Source: Punica granatum (lineage: Eukaryota > Streptophyta > Magnoliopsida > Myrtales > Lythraceae). Taken from it: a DNA stretch of 64,000 nt. The stretch is from NCBI RefSeq assembly GCF_007655135.1, contig NW_022204331.1, positions 1-64,000 on the forward strand, written 5' to 3'. How positions within the stretch are numbered: the first letter of the stretch is position 1; each line of letters starts with the position of its first letter. Shown piece after piece: positions 23,870 through 37,000 of this stretch. Both the position numbers and the translations under genes were made by a program. The notes under the pieces were generated by a model that searched no databases, had not been told where the DNA came from, and saw nothing but the letters and a program-made list of their open reading frames with translations.

Positions 23870-25270
23870 GACTTAAACATGTTCAATGTGTGTGACGAAC
23901 TAGGTTCATCACCAAATGGCAATGGGATTATAATATCAACTTATTTGATACTATCAAAAACTCTTTTTGTAACAAAAAACATTATTTCCAAAATGTCATC
24001 GGCTTCCAAAGTTATAAGTGACGCCTAGCACCATATCATGACAATCCAAATGGTGACAAATGTATAATTAAAATATTCTAATGAACCTATGATCGTATAT
24101 GTCATGCACTGAGTCCCTTCACTACAAGATCTCGATCTAGCTAGAGTTACGGTAAATGCCAAGCCCTTTAGCTGATCATATGGATTCTCTAATTTCATTT
24201 TTAGATTTGTAAAACTTAAACAGAAACCCTTTTCCATAAAAGTCCATCTACCCCGACTGAGGATTTCTCGATCCAGAATAAAACTCACATCCATAGAACT
24301 TTTTTCCCATTTACTCAAGTTAGTGAATCCCATCTTGATTGGACACTTACCTCCAAGTATAACGAACTAGAACCACTATCTGCTGAATACTCAGGCTAAG
24401 TACAAATACATTAGTAGTAACAAATTCTAATTACCCATACATGAGATAGCGTTCCATCTCAGGTCTAAGGACTATATGCACTAATACGATCTTAATAACA
24501 TTCATTGACATTAGTAAATTACCGTATGAGAATTATTTGAACATCACGTTTGACTACTTATTACATAAGCATCCACATGTCCGTCCTAACAACAGTTGTC
24601 AGACAGCATGAGACTCACTATTCCATCTTCATTAGTATCTATATACTAATCATGGATACACATAGATGGACGATCTATCCAGAGAGATAATGCCAGATTA
24701 AGTCTCCTTAGATCGTGAAAAGTTTAAAGATATTCTTACCGAATTACTCCGCCACTCATATTCTTCACTTTTAAGAATGAAGCATTCAAAATACCTTAAG
24801 AATCTTATTCTAATAAACATAAACAATTAATGAATAATAGAATAAATTTCATTGCTATAAAAGGAATTACCCAAATACATAAACCGACTCTAGGACATAT
24901 CATTAATAGTGGCATTGAGTAATGAGTACTATATATGATTCTGGTATTTGTTCTCATATTATAGAAGCTCTGGAGTACGCATTGGGGGGATAATGTATAA
25001 GATCTCGGTCTTGATATGTTCCAACCCAACATGCAGCTTGTGAACTGGGTCTTACGACACATTTTGATAATGTTCATGTTCCTGCCAAGGACTTGTTCTT
25101 GCACGAGAAGATCCTCTCTGTGGAGGCTGTGAATTTCTTCTTATATTGCATCCGCCATATGGTAACCATATGGTTCGGTACATCTCTTCCCGAGCAAGCA
25201 GGTGAGCTTGCTCTGCAAGGATGATACCGATGAAAGACTTAACATTCATGAAATAATGAACTCTATCCAT
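23870..25270 (-). mobile_element. Probable LTR-retroelement remnant, non-coding
   Basis: On the minus strand the block contains words I recognise from plant retroelement LTR and leader regions: conserved text around 24470-24720 about rising and falling A/T runs with GTAATAAGTAGTCAAACGTG and TGGATGCTTATGTAATAAG. No gag, protease, integrase or RT frame is present, and I could not find a second LTR. The assignment rests on pattern memory and is weak. Confidence 0.3.
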
Positions 25271-28200
25271 TCAAAAGCAGCGAAGTCACATCTCTATGTG
25301 CACTGTTGGGACAGAATGTGTGATGCGACAGAAGAAGTGGTAAATCGGTACATCGAGAAAAATAGGTTATGACGATCATGTCTCAAGGAAAACGGCCTAG
25401 AGCACAACTCACAACCTTCGGTTGTGAAAAAACAAAATTATAACGAAGGAAATAAAATATTCTCCAAAATAAACTATTCCCTAAAAATTGTAAAAAAACG
25501 TTCGAATAACATAAGATTGCCTGTTTGAGGCCATAAACGATAAAATTCGGCCTAAATCTCATCTTTTCATGGCCAGAGGCTAGTTGGATATTGAAAGGAT
25601 CTATAGATCTGGACGAGGAGTAAATGCAGAAGGAATCAGGGGAGCGCAACCACAGGACGACTTCTTGGAGAGGATGAAGAGGAGAAGCTGAGGAAGACCT
25701 CGCGAGATGAGCCTATACGGCATAATGTATAGTCTCATCTCAACCATCGATGTTATTAAGAATAATAAAAGCAACATGCTCGATCTCGCTATGACTAGAA
25801 CAAGATGTAAATTCATATAATGGCCGACTGTAAGTGGTCCCAAAAGTAGTTACATTCTCCGCCTTTCCCTTTCAGCCAAGCATCCTCTAATTTCTCCTCT
25901 TCCAAAACAAATTTTCACTTCGGACCACGCCGCTTGTAATTTTCATTTGTTCAAACAATCGTTGCCTTCGATGTGAACGCTCGAAGTCTTACTGTAAGTT
26001 ATGCCCCTCAAGCTAATTTCATTTACATATCATTCAGTGCAAGCCGCCAGTCGCTCAACCTCGCTCTCTTATCTCGCCTTGCCATCCTCTCAGTTTTTAT
26101 CTTTTTTTTTTTTTCCTTCCATTTGATTGATCCAGCAATATATGCCACACCGTTTGATTTAGACAGACCATAGTTATTCAATTGCATAAGAAAAACCAGA
26201 CCTAACGTGCAGAAAATTTTCAACACCGAGGAAGATTATTGTCGCTGGACGAATTTTTGGCCTCAACGAATGTGAATGTTCTTGCTGGAGATATAATATA
26301 TAAAATCAATGGGAGTCACAGTTGCAAGAGTCAGATCGATGGGCAAAGAAGAGATATAATATGTAGCATCGTGGGTCTTTTATTTCCCCTCTTTTGTCCG
26401 TTCCCGCATAGTATTCCTACATTTTAGAAGGAGAAACTGTTTTTTGTTTTCAATTATTGATAAAGAAGCAGTAGGGCACCCGATATTTTCTTAGTAGGGT
26501 CCCTTGGAGTAGTCGAATAATGAAAAGTAATATTTCACCCAAAAAAAAAAAGCAATTAGAACCCCTTTAGAAAAGATATGTCTTTTACGCAAGTGTTTCT
26601 TGGATAAATAAGTTGCCAGTACATAAAAAATTGAAAGCATTTTTGAAAGTTTAATGATGTTTTTCAAAGGATATATGTGGATTAGAGTAAAAAATACATG
26701 CTTGTTTTTCATGTAAAGGATGTATCTCTTTGCGTGAATATGTTGTCATACTAAAAGATGTGTTCTTAACTGTTTCCTTTGATTTGCTTCTTGCTTCGCT
26801 CTCTTGTGCTTTTAATTGATTGTAATTTGCTAAATTATTTGTAGATTCTAACAAAAAAAAAATTTAATTAATGGCTCTAATAGTGCAATTACCTTTGAGA
26901 ACTCTTTCCTATTTAAGTTCATTCGTACTGTAGATAACAATAATTGCTTTTTTAGAATTGCTTATGCAGGTGTTTTTGTTCCGCTTGATAGAACTAATTG
27001 TTAATTTATGTTTCTGTACGACTATACTCCCTCGAATCCTTTAATTTCTGTACATTCTTTATCATTGATCGTTCTTTTATATGTGGAATTTTGGTAATTT
27101 GCATAGTCGGAGGAAGTCCCAATTTTGAACAATTAATACATGAAGTTCACCTTTTCTTATCAATATGTTATAGGTTTATGCGGATTGACTTCGAAGTTTT
27201 GAGTTGGATTCCCGTCTTTCATGGTTCACTGCCTTTACCTCTCGTTTATCTTCTATCCTTCAAGGGCCATGAGTCTTCCCTTCAGACGAAAAAAGCAAGA
27301 GCAAATCCAAGTCGTCATTCATACTTTTGAATTCTATTATTGGTTTTGGATATAAAAAGAAGTGCATAGGTCTTTTTCATTTTATTAGGTAAAATACATA
27401 AATCATTATCTTGTTTTAATACAAGCTATATTATTATGTTAACATTTTTTGATGAAAAAAAGGAACTAGTTGCATGTGTCTCTACTAGTTCAATTGCTTA
27501 AGCAATTTCATACGCATAATTCAGGAAAAAATTATTATCATTAACAATTTTTTATTACATAAATCATTATCTAGAGTTTTCTGGTAATTTTCTCAATTAC
27601 TCAAGCAATTTCATACGAATAATTCTAAAAAAATCAGATTCAACGCGAAAAATCCGAAATCAATATACAATGTCTCAAATAGCAATTTGATGTTACAGAA
27701 AAAATTTCAAGATTTTTTGAGCTCGTAACTATTTATTACGAATTTATCACGCTTAAAAGTGATGATAATCATATTTAAATACTGAACAACTTCAAAAAAA
27801 ACTCCAGAAAATTTATCCTTTGATCCCTACACTTTTCCAAATTATCAGAAAAAATTTGGGCTCAGAAACACATCGCGTTACTCTGATTGTGCGCAAATTA
27901 TCAAGATAAAAAATATTTTTATTTCCGACACTCTCACGTAAATACTGTCATTTTACAGGTATCCAAAAATTCTGAAAAAATATTAAAAATTAGAAATTAA
28001 ATTTGAAACCCAAAGGCGAAAATAGAGCGGCCAACAGAGGCCGAAGATGCTCGCATGTGCCCACACGCTCCACCGTGCGCGTGCCACAAGGAGCATGCTT
28101 CCTTTTTTTATTTTCCGCCCAGCGAGTCGGCGAGTGTACCTCACACACCACCTTCCCGGACGCCAACCGAGCCTGCTTCTCTCTGCCAGCCTCAGCCTGG

Positions 28201-28783
28201 CAAATGGAGTCCATTTCTGGAAGAACGAACACAAAAGCTACAGGGATGGATTCCCACTACATAATCGATCTGGAAACAGCACGATTCGCAGCACAGAAAC
28301 CTCGTTCTCGCACAATCTCTAGCGGGGGCACAACCACATATTTCACTTGCTCTCTCCCTCGGGCACTCTGTCCATATACACGCACATGCATGTACTGCCC
28401 CAAAAGCTCTCACTGTGCAGTCTCTCATTTTCTCCGCCCAGTGCATATCTAATGCACCCCAATCTTTTTTTTTTTTACTCGGTTTATACACCCCCAAGCT
28501 GATGCGAAATACCTACGCATGTGGAGCAACATTAAGCAGCTCTTACAATCTGCCATTATATCGTCATTAATCTCAAGTTAACGACCGAAATAAATGGCAG
28601 GGCTTACATATTTAATTATTCTGTAACCACCACTCCGACTAGTTATTACTTTATACTCATCAGGAGGGTAATACGGAGTATTGCGGGTCGATGCATTCAA
28701 TATTGAAAGACAGTCGGGCTCGAATTCGAATAGGGTTCTGATTTTCGAGTCGGGCTCCTCGTGGGAAGACCAAATGTCCTTCA
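25271..28783. other. Intergenic DNA, no supported gene
   Basis: It contains T and A tracts (26104-26114, 26540-26550) and AT-rich stretches. The segment 28000-28460 is less AT-rich and has overlapping open frames on both strands (up to 149 codons), but none shows a domain, splice structure or single-strand preference. It could be a decayed exon or promoter region. Confidence 0.45.
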
Positions 28784-28873
28784 TGCTCCTCCACCGAGAA
28801 GGCTTGGGAGAGAGTTCTGTCTGCTGTTGGTCAAACTAGAGCTATTGGTGATTGGCGAGAAGAGTTTCAATGG
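28784..28873 (+). repeat. Direct repeat, upstream copy (pairs with 30122-30211)
   Basis: The stretch from CTCCACCGAGAAGGCTTGGG to GCGAGAAGAGTTTCAATGG recurs at 30122-30211 with only a few mismatches. The second copy lies about 410 bp upstream of the NLR start codon. Confidence 0.75.
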
Positions 28874-29469
28874 GGCTGTGTTACTATATGAGTAGTCCTC
28901 TTGACGCTTGCCTGGCAGGCCCACCTCTATCATATCTCGGAAAGCTAGGAATGAAAAGATCCATTCTGGGGTTGATTGCTCTGAAGAACGAATATGGAGT
29001 TTCACTAGAAATGCTGTGCAGGGACGATTGCCGGGAGCAGCGCATATAACGAAAGAAAGCTTCCCTTCCGGACAAAAAAAAAAAACAAACAAAGAAAGCT
29101 GGAAAAACGGAAGCGGGACAGTTGCGGGGAGGGGCAAAATAAATATAATCTGACCGCAAAATGAACATAATCAATTAAAATTAAAGTGCAATATATTATG
29201 TTAGATTTTGGGAATTCCGAATAGGTCCCGGCCAGAACCAGATAAGCTCCCGGAAAAACAGGTTGCAAAAAGCCTTTCGAAGACTTGGGTGTTAAATGAT
29301 TAGTTTTCTTCTTTCTCTGTTTGGCCTTATCCTGTATTCACTTTTTGGGTCTCACTGTATAGACCAGCGTGTCCTTTTACTTTTGGTGCTTTTTGTGCTT
29401 TGATTGAGTGGGCATCTTCTTAAGTCACTTTCTCCAATCGTTCTGGGGCTATTTTTGTAAACTTCATTA

Positions 29470-29697
29470 TTCGTTTGGATTCAAAGAAATTTTAAAATTT
29501 TATTTTAATTTAATTTTATTCACAATAAAATAAAATAATTCATATAAAATTAAAAAGTAAACTATATTTATATAATTTTTTTTCAAAATTAAAATAACAT
29601 AACTCATACAAAGTTAAAAAGTGAACCCCATACATAGCCATTTATACTACTCTTTTTCAAAATCAAAATAAATATTACTTTCAAATCAAACACAACT
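29470..29697. mobile_element. MITE with GTTTGATTTGAAAG-type ends
   Basis: The left end TTCGTTTGGATTCAAAG pairs with the complement of CTTTCAAATCAAACACAA on the right. The AT-rich interior of about 228 bp contains two similar AATTAAAAAGTAAAC / AGTTAAAAAGTGAAC blocks. No coding capacity. Confidence 0.55.
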
Positions 29698-29734
29698 TAT
29701 ATTTATTGGTAAAGTATAATAAATAGCGCCCTGT

Positions 29735-29885
29735 TTGTCAACGAGAATTAGTTCAAACGGTTCGGTGAAAAATAAAATTTCGAGTTCGAGATCTTGCGAA
29801 TGTAAAAAAATATATTCTAGAAGAGTTTTACTAATTAGTGAACTAATCCGGCTAGACTAGATTAGCTTAACTGGATTTTTGAAAA
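29735..29885 (+). repeat. SINE-like repeat, diverged copy
   Basis: It shares order and spacing of words with the better copy at 38216-38392: a CGAGTTCGAGATCTTG box, TGCGAATG, AGAGTTTTA, and TAATCCGGCTAGACTAGATTAG. It lacks a clear 5' box A. Confidence 0.4.
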
Positions 29886-29966
29886 CCATGCTTTACGCTT
29901 CACAAAAAAAAAAAAAAGCTCCCTCTCTGAGTAAATATAAAACAGAGAGATTACGTGGCCCCGTAA

Positions 29967-30370
29967 AGATTTGGGATTAATTATTAATGAAATGTATGTA
30001 CTATTGCATAGCTTTGTCGTCGGGTGGGGGGAATATGATACAATAAGCATTTTCTTCAACCAATCTCTCTACTCTCCACGGTACACAGTACATAAAAGAA
30101 TCAAACACTCCCTGCTGGCCCTTCTCCTCCACCAAGAAGTCTTGGGAGAGAGTTCTGTCAGCCATTGGTCAAACTAGAGCTATTGGTGATTGGCGAGAAG
30201 AGTTTGAATGGTCAATGTACCAGCTAGATTTGAGATTAATTATAAGTGAAATGTATGCATTATTGCATAGCTTTGTCGTGGAATATGATGTGTTAGGCAT
30301 TTCTTTTCTTCTCCCATCAGCTAGTAAGAGAATCACACACTCCCTGCTTGCCTTTCTCCTCCCACCAGCT
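29967..30370 (+). repeat. Tandem duplication in the NLR upstream region
   Basis: AGATTTGGGATTAATTATTA at 29967 and AGATTTGAGATTAATTATAA at 30226 start two copies of a unit with a period of about 259 bp. Both copies share ATTGCATAGCTTTGTCGT, AATATGAT and a later CACTCCCTGCTGGCC / CACTCCCTGCTTGCC block. The duplication ends about 250 bp before the NLR start codon and so probably lies in its promoter or 5' UTR. Confidence 0.65.
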
Positions 30371-30622
30371 AGTTTCCATTGGTTGCAAAGCTAAGCTTTC
30401 CTTGCTCCATTTCCTCTCTGGTTTCCTAACTTCTTTTTCATTTCTGCTAGCCCTTCAGTTTGTCTCTTCCTAGCTAGCTAGTTGTTAATTTGCTCATCCC
30501 CTTGTTCATTTCTTGCAGCACCACCCAAAAAAAAAAAAAAAAAGAAGTTGCTTATCCCCTTTTCTAGTTAGCATTCTGAACTTGTTTTGCTAAACCCAGA
30601 AAAAGAAAAAAAAAAAAGACGC

Positions 30623-31055
30623 ATGGCTACTGATTTTCTCTTGAATCTGGCATCCGGGGTCATTGGGTACACAGTCGGCCCGATTGCTCGTCAAGTCGGA
30701 TATGCATTGCTGTCTGAGAGCTACATGAACGACCTGCAAGATAAAGCTCACCGGATCGGTGATACTGAACAAGAGATCCAACATAACATTGAAGAGGCTC
30801 GCACGACCGAGGCGGGGAACTTGGTCGAGCGCAAGGTCTTGAGGTGGTCCGCAACAGCAGCCGAGCTCAAGCGGGAGGCGGAGAAGCTGATTGAACGGAA
30901 GAAGAAAGCTGCTGGTTGCTGTGGGTGTGTTGCCAATCCGATGACCCGCTACAAGTTCGGTCGGAAGGCAAAGCGCACGGCGCTTGCCATTCAAGATCAT
31001 CTTGCAACTGATGCGAGCAGCTTCGGAAGAATTACTTACCGCCCCTCACAGCAAG
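30623..31055 (+). CDS. NLR exon 1: coiled-coil domain
   Basis: 144 codons plus one base. It starts MATDFLLNLASGVIGYTVGP, the usual opening of RPS2/At4g27190-type CC domains. It has heptad-like charge between residues 35 and 100, a KVLRWSATAAEL block where relatives have a WL motif, and CCGCVANPMTRYKFGRKAKR before the linker. The ATG follows an A-rich leader; no upstream in-frame ATG has a better context. The donor is G|GTACGT. Confidence 0.85.
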
Positions 31056-34000
31056 GTACGTACGTGGTATTACTATATCTTTTTCTTTTTTTTTCCCTTG
31101 GAAATTACTAATTTTTTTCTCGGTGGATGAGAAATAAACTTTCAATATATTCAGTTCAGGAAATTACCATACCATTATAGCGGAAAATAAAGTATGGAAG
31201 ATGAAGTATGGGGAAATATTTTATTTCGGTATCATAAAAAGTCAAATAGATAAAAAAAAATGATATAACTTTTATAAATGTATTATTATAAATAAATATA
31301 CAATACTTCTTTACTAACAATGACTAAAAATAATGAATAAATATTTTTAATTATTTTATAGTTTAATGCATGTATTTTACTTATTTTTCTTATAAATAAT
31401 ATTTGAACCCTAAATTTTCTTTATGCATTTACATCTATGGCCCTATATAATCTTGATATTTATCTTTTAATCCCTATTTATTGCAGGGATACATTTGTGG
31501 CCGCCCATCATCTCTCTCTCTCTGTTTTTTTTTTGCTTCCAAGTTTTTCTAATGAGCTTTTATTTGCCATAATTATCACTTGATTTTTAAAAAAATTGAT
31601 ATATAAACATGAAATTAGATAATCGGTTGAAGTTTTAGTTACTCTTTACTCCTTCAAATATTTATTTTATTTAAACCTGTATTACAATATGAAGTTTTAA
31701 TATATTATTTTTGTGCGTAGCGCTGTCCCGTGCCTAATCTGTAGTGTATGGTAATTGGCCCCACCAACTATGTTTGAAAAGTCAAAAACTTTCTTATATT
31801 TTCAAATTGGCCTCAACCTCACTTTTTTCTCCATTTCTTCCCTCTCCCATTATCCCGCTCCTTGCCAGCAGACGGTTTGTCCATGGTAAATTGGTCCCAT
31901 TTCTCTCTGAGGTCACCTCACGCTTCATCCCCCACCCTGCCGGCCAGGGAGGAGGGAGGTAGGGCTGTTCAAAAAGAATCAAGAACCGATCCAAACTGAA
32001 GAACCGATCCAAACCGAACCATTCGAACTAGTTCATTTTCAGTTCCGTTAGGTAGGGCATGAACAGTTCAGTTAGTTATGGACCCATCTCTAGCTGGTTA
32101 ACTATGGTTAACCAAATTGAACAATTTAAGTTTTAAAAAAAATCTCCTCTTTGACTCACGCTCGAATTTAGGGCTATTAAAAGCCGAGCCGATCAAAATG
32201 ATTCGATTCTTTGGATGTCAAATGGTTAGATTTAGTTACTTGAGTATCGGTCCGAACCGAACCACTTTTACGGTTCAGAAATGGTCCGATCCGCACCATG
32301 AACACCCCTACCAAATAGGGAGGTGGGAGGCTGACGAAAGCTTGAGGATGGGTCAAATTCGGAAATGTGAAATAATTTTGAACTTTTTTGAAATAGCCGG
32401 TGGAAAAATTGTTGCAGTTTACATGTTGCAGTTTTTTACCTCATCATGGACGTAATGGAAAAATTGACCTAATTGATTGACGTGATGGATGGAGATAAAA
32501 TTATAAATTGATGGTTTCTCAGTTTAAAAGAGAACTTTATGATATCTTTGTGAATAACTAACCCGTTTAGATAGTGGAAGATGGAAGGAAAGGGAGGAGG
32601 GGAGATATTGTATGTGAATTTTTGAAAATTTCCGACAAGATTTCCTACTCTCCCCTCCTCTCCATTTCCCTCGTGCCTAAACAAAACATCAAAGTTTTAG
32701 ATTTTTTTTTTATGTATAATTTACCCATGAACTATATTATGAATTGAATTGGGTCAGAAAATAACATATCTAGTTTTCTAATTTCCAGAAGGCATTACCC
32801 CCGCATCGTCCTCTCAAAGCATCGTTCATCTCCAGTCAAGGGATTCAATGTTACAGGAGATCATGCAAGCTTTGGCGGATGATACTGTGAGCAGGATTGG
32901 CGTGCATGGTGTGGGTGGGGTCGGCAAGACCACCCTGTTGTCTCAAGTTGAAAAACAAGCCAGGGCATCGAAGGAATACGTCGAAGTTGTGGCAGCACTT
33001 GTGTCGCAAAACCCGGAACTGAAGAAAATCCAGGGGAAGATCCATGAGACAATTGAAAGGGTCCGGATAAAAGCGCAGCAGGAGAATGATAAGAAAAATG
33101 ACAAAGAGCAAGAGCCCAAAACGATGAGGGTGGTCATAATTCTAGACGATCTCTGGAAGAAACTTGACTTGGAGGAGATAGGAATTAAGGAGATGAAAGA
33201 TGACATTAAAGTCAAGTTAGTAATGACTTCTAGATATCGTCACGTGCTTGCTGATGAAATGCACTGTCGGCAGGTTTTCCATCTCGAGAAACTGAAGAAT
33301 GAAGAAGCCTTGAAACTGTTCGCAAACACAGCGGGCAACAAACTTAGTGACCCCCTCTTCAAGCACACAGCAGAGGAGCTAGCCAAGAAATGTGAAGGCT
33401 TGCCTCTTCTGATCGATGCGCTGGCAAAAGTGTTGCAGAATAGTGATTCGCCAAAAGACTGGGAGGATGCATTAGAACAGCTCAAAAATTCTGACAGCGT
33501 ACACAAAGCCCTGGAGCTGAGTTTCAGGCATTTAGTCGACAGCCAGGTCAAGTTGCTGTCCATAATCTCAGGTGTTGATGTAAGAGAAGGCATTTCGGAT
33601 GAAGCTTTGCTGAGGTATGGTGTCGGCTTAGGCCTATTGGCAGGCAGCACCCACACCATGGAAGCAGCTAGAGGTAGAATGCGAGAGTTGCTCGATGGTC
33701 TTCGAGCTACTTCATTGCTGCTTGATTGTGGTGATAACTGTGTCAAGGTTCATGATGTGGTTCGGGAAGCCGTCGTTAGCATTGCTGCCCGAAATCAATA
33801 TGCTTTGGTGTTGAAGAACAAAAAAGATCTGGAAGAGTCGGACGTCAAGCTATGTGAAAGCAAGGAGATCTTCCTTCCTTATCCTGATATCCGGGAGTTG
33901 CCCTGTATATGGGAATGTTCAGAATTGGAGATACTTGTCCTGTTTGCACAAGAAGACCGTCTCCTGCAGGTCCCATATTTGTTCTTCACAATAATGCCAA

Positions 34001-37000
34001 AACTTAAGGTCTTGCATTTCGCCCGTGCATGTTTCAAGCCCTTACCATCATCAATCCGACACCTGAAAAACTTGCAAACGTTATGTCTTGAATACTGTGA
34101 TCTGGAGGATGTCAGATTTGTCAGGGAGCTTAAAAACCTCCAAGTGCTCAGCTTCATGGGGTCTAATATCACTCAACTGCCAAAAGAAGTTGGGGAACTC
34201 GCAGCTCTGAGATCGTTAGACTTGAGCCACTGCTCGAGACTTGAAGTGATTGAACCGGGCTCACTGGAGGGGCTGGTTCAACTGGAAGAACTATATCTGG
34301 AAAAGTCCTTTGTTCAGTGGCACATAAAGGTAGATGAAAAGCAATGTAACGCCAGCATTTCCGAGTTGAACAAGATGTATCGTCTGAGCAACCTAGACAT
34401 ACTCATTCCTGACGTCGACATGCTCCGTGAAGACCTGCAATTTTTCTGGAAACTAGATAAATATAGAGTGCTCATTGGCGATAAGTGGAAGTGGTCTGAG
34501 ATATGTAAAGGGCAGCGCACGCTAATGGTCACGTTGAAAGGCAATGATATCCTCTCTGAAGAGTGGCTCCAGCTGACTTTGCGGAGGACTGAAGATCTTC
34601 ATCTGCATGGATCAGATGGAACCAAGAGAAGCATCCATGGGTTGTGTAGAGAAGGCTTCAAGGAATTGAAGCATCTTCACGTGGAGCGCAGTCCCTCCAC
34701 TCATTACCTTGTCCGCTCAACCAAATGTGCTGCTGAGAGTGCATTTATCGTTCTGGAGTCTCTCTTTCTGGAGAATTTATCCAATTTGGAGAAGATATGC
34801 CATGGCCTGCCTGCAAAAGGTTCTTTTGAGAGACTAAAAATTGTGAGAGTCCATGGCTGTCAAAAGCTGAAGAATCTTTTCAGTCTTGCCTTGCTGAGAG
34901 ACCTTAGAAACCTCGAAGAGATCGAAGTGATTGACTGCGGCATGATGCAGGAAATTGTTGTATCTGAAAGTACGCTAGAGGATGATAGAAAAGACAAAGT
35001 CGCCAAGGGCTGTCTAGCAAGAAAGGAAAAATCAACCAAGGATGATAAAATAAAGTTGCATGGTTTACGCCGTATAAAATTGGAGAAATCGCGTAAACTT
35101 ACAACTTTCTTCACCAATACGAAGGCAGGAGGGGGCAATTTAGCGAAGGATGAATCTCGAAATACAGTTGCTTTCTTCAACAGCCAGCAGGTGAAGAGTA
35201 GTCTGCAGTTTGCTTCACTTTCTCTGGCTTTAATATTACTCGTTTTTTTCAACATCGATGGTGTCAGCACAGTCCATCTATTTTTGTCAAGTTAAGATTG
35301 CAGTAGTAGACTTTCTTTTCGGTGGGTAGATTGCAGTAGGAGACTTTGAAAGTGATATGTAAACACCACTAAATATATAATGGTGCTGGAAAATAGCGAA
35401 GAATTAGAAATTCTTTCACGAGAGAGAGAGAGATTTGGCTTCTCAATGACTTATTTAGTTGCTGTCTGGTTGTCAGGTTTTGCTTCCCTGCTTGGAGTCC
35501 CTGGAATTACTTCATCTTCCCAAATTGACAGGGATATGGCAGGACCAGCATTCCGTAGAGTGGAGCAAGCTTAAGTACCTAAGAATAGAGGCATGCCGCA
35601 ACCTCTTGAAGGTTGTTGACTCGAGTAAATTAATAATGAAGCTTGAGAGCTTGGAATCATTATCAATAAAAGATTGCAAGTCAATAGAAGAAGTCTTTGA
35701 TTTCCGAGGCGTTGCAATTGGAACAGTCAACAAGATTTTGCCCCGTTTACATGCACTAGAATTGGAGGATTTGCCAAGTTTGAGGTGCCTGTGGAACACG
35801 ACGAGCCCCGAAGAACTTTCAGGATTTCGAAACTTGGGGTCGTTGAAGGTGGATGGTTGCTCAGGTTTGAGATGTCTATTTACTGCACCCATGGTTAAAG
35901 CTATGGCAACTCTGAAGGAATTAGAAGTTTCAAATTGTGGCAACATGGAAACGATTGTTATGGAGGACAGTGAAGATGCATCAAAACGAAGTTGGTTCTC
36001 ATCATCGAAGGTACTGAAGGCAGCAGTTGAATGTCCTGGCAGCCTCATGTTCGGCCCCTCAAGTTTTTCGAGCAAGCATGTAGACGGTGACAAAGTGGAG
36101 GGAACAACCAAAAAAGCTAAAGACACGGCAGAGAACATCATAGCGTTCCCATCCTTAAGGATGTTAAATATACATGATTGCTACATCATGAAGAGTTTCG
36201 TCTTATCATGCAAGAGGGAGCAAGAAGCCCCCATGATGGCTGGTGATGATAGCTCAGACTCGAAGTCTAAGGACGACAGCCATGCCGTCTTCTTCAATAC
36301 AAAGGTAAGCATATACATTCACGCCGTCTTTAAATATTAGATTTCTATCCATAGTGATAATTAAATATGAACATGTGGGATCACATGTCATAAGACACAT
36401 AAAAAAATTCTGGAGATTGACTGTCAAAAAAGTGATGAACACCACCTTAACTACTGTAGAAAAAATGTGAAAACGAAGGAATAAAATTTGAAAGGAATAC
36501 AAAAATAATTTATATGGTAATATTTATAATACATAATGCAAAGTAGAATTGGTACATTTATTATGCCACAAAAGTATAGTTTTCATGATCTAATTAATTA
36601 TAATAGTAATTGAAAATTGAAATACTCAATACTTGATTCTGAAAACATTTTAATAGGTTAATTGAATCAAAGAATCATATTGTATATCATCATTGGTACA
36701 TATAAATTATTGATCATAAGCTAAAAAAATGAAATGAATATATAATACATCTGTCTGATCTTTATAATTGATATTATGTGGAAAAATTTATTAAGAATTA
36801 ATTACACTAGTGGTCTAAAAGGTTTTAATAATGTATCAGGTTGGTCCAAAATTTTTTTTTTTGCTACTTGATGATACAAAATGTTTCAAGGTTGTAACTT
36901 GATAGTATGAATCTTCATCTCGCCATTGACGCCGTCAAGCAGTCCTTTACAAGACTGTAAATTTTATATCATCATGTAACTTACGTAAAACATTTTGTAC

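Noticed and set aside
28003..28452. 149-codon plus-strand frame with rival frames on both strands
   Set aside because: No domain, no splice signals and no preference for one strand; six overlapping frames point to a low-stop region instead of a gene.
32117..32455. 112-codon frame in NLR intron 1
   Set aside because: Starts inside the TIR element and crosses its end; no similarity to the NLR or any family.
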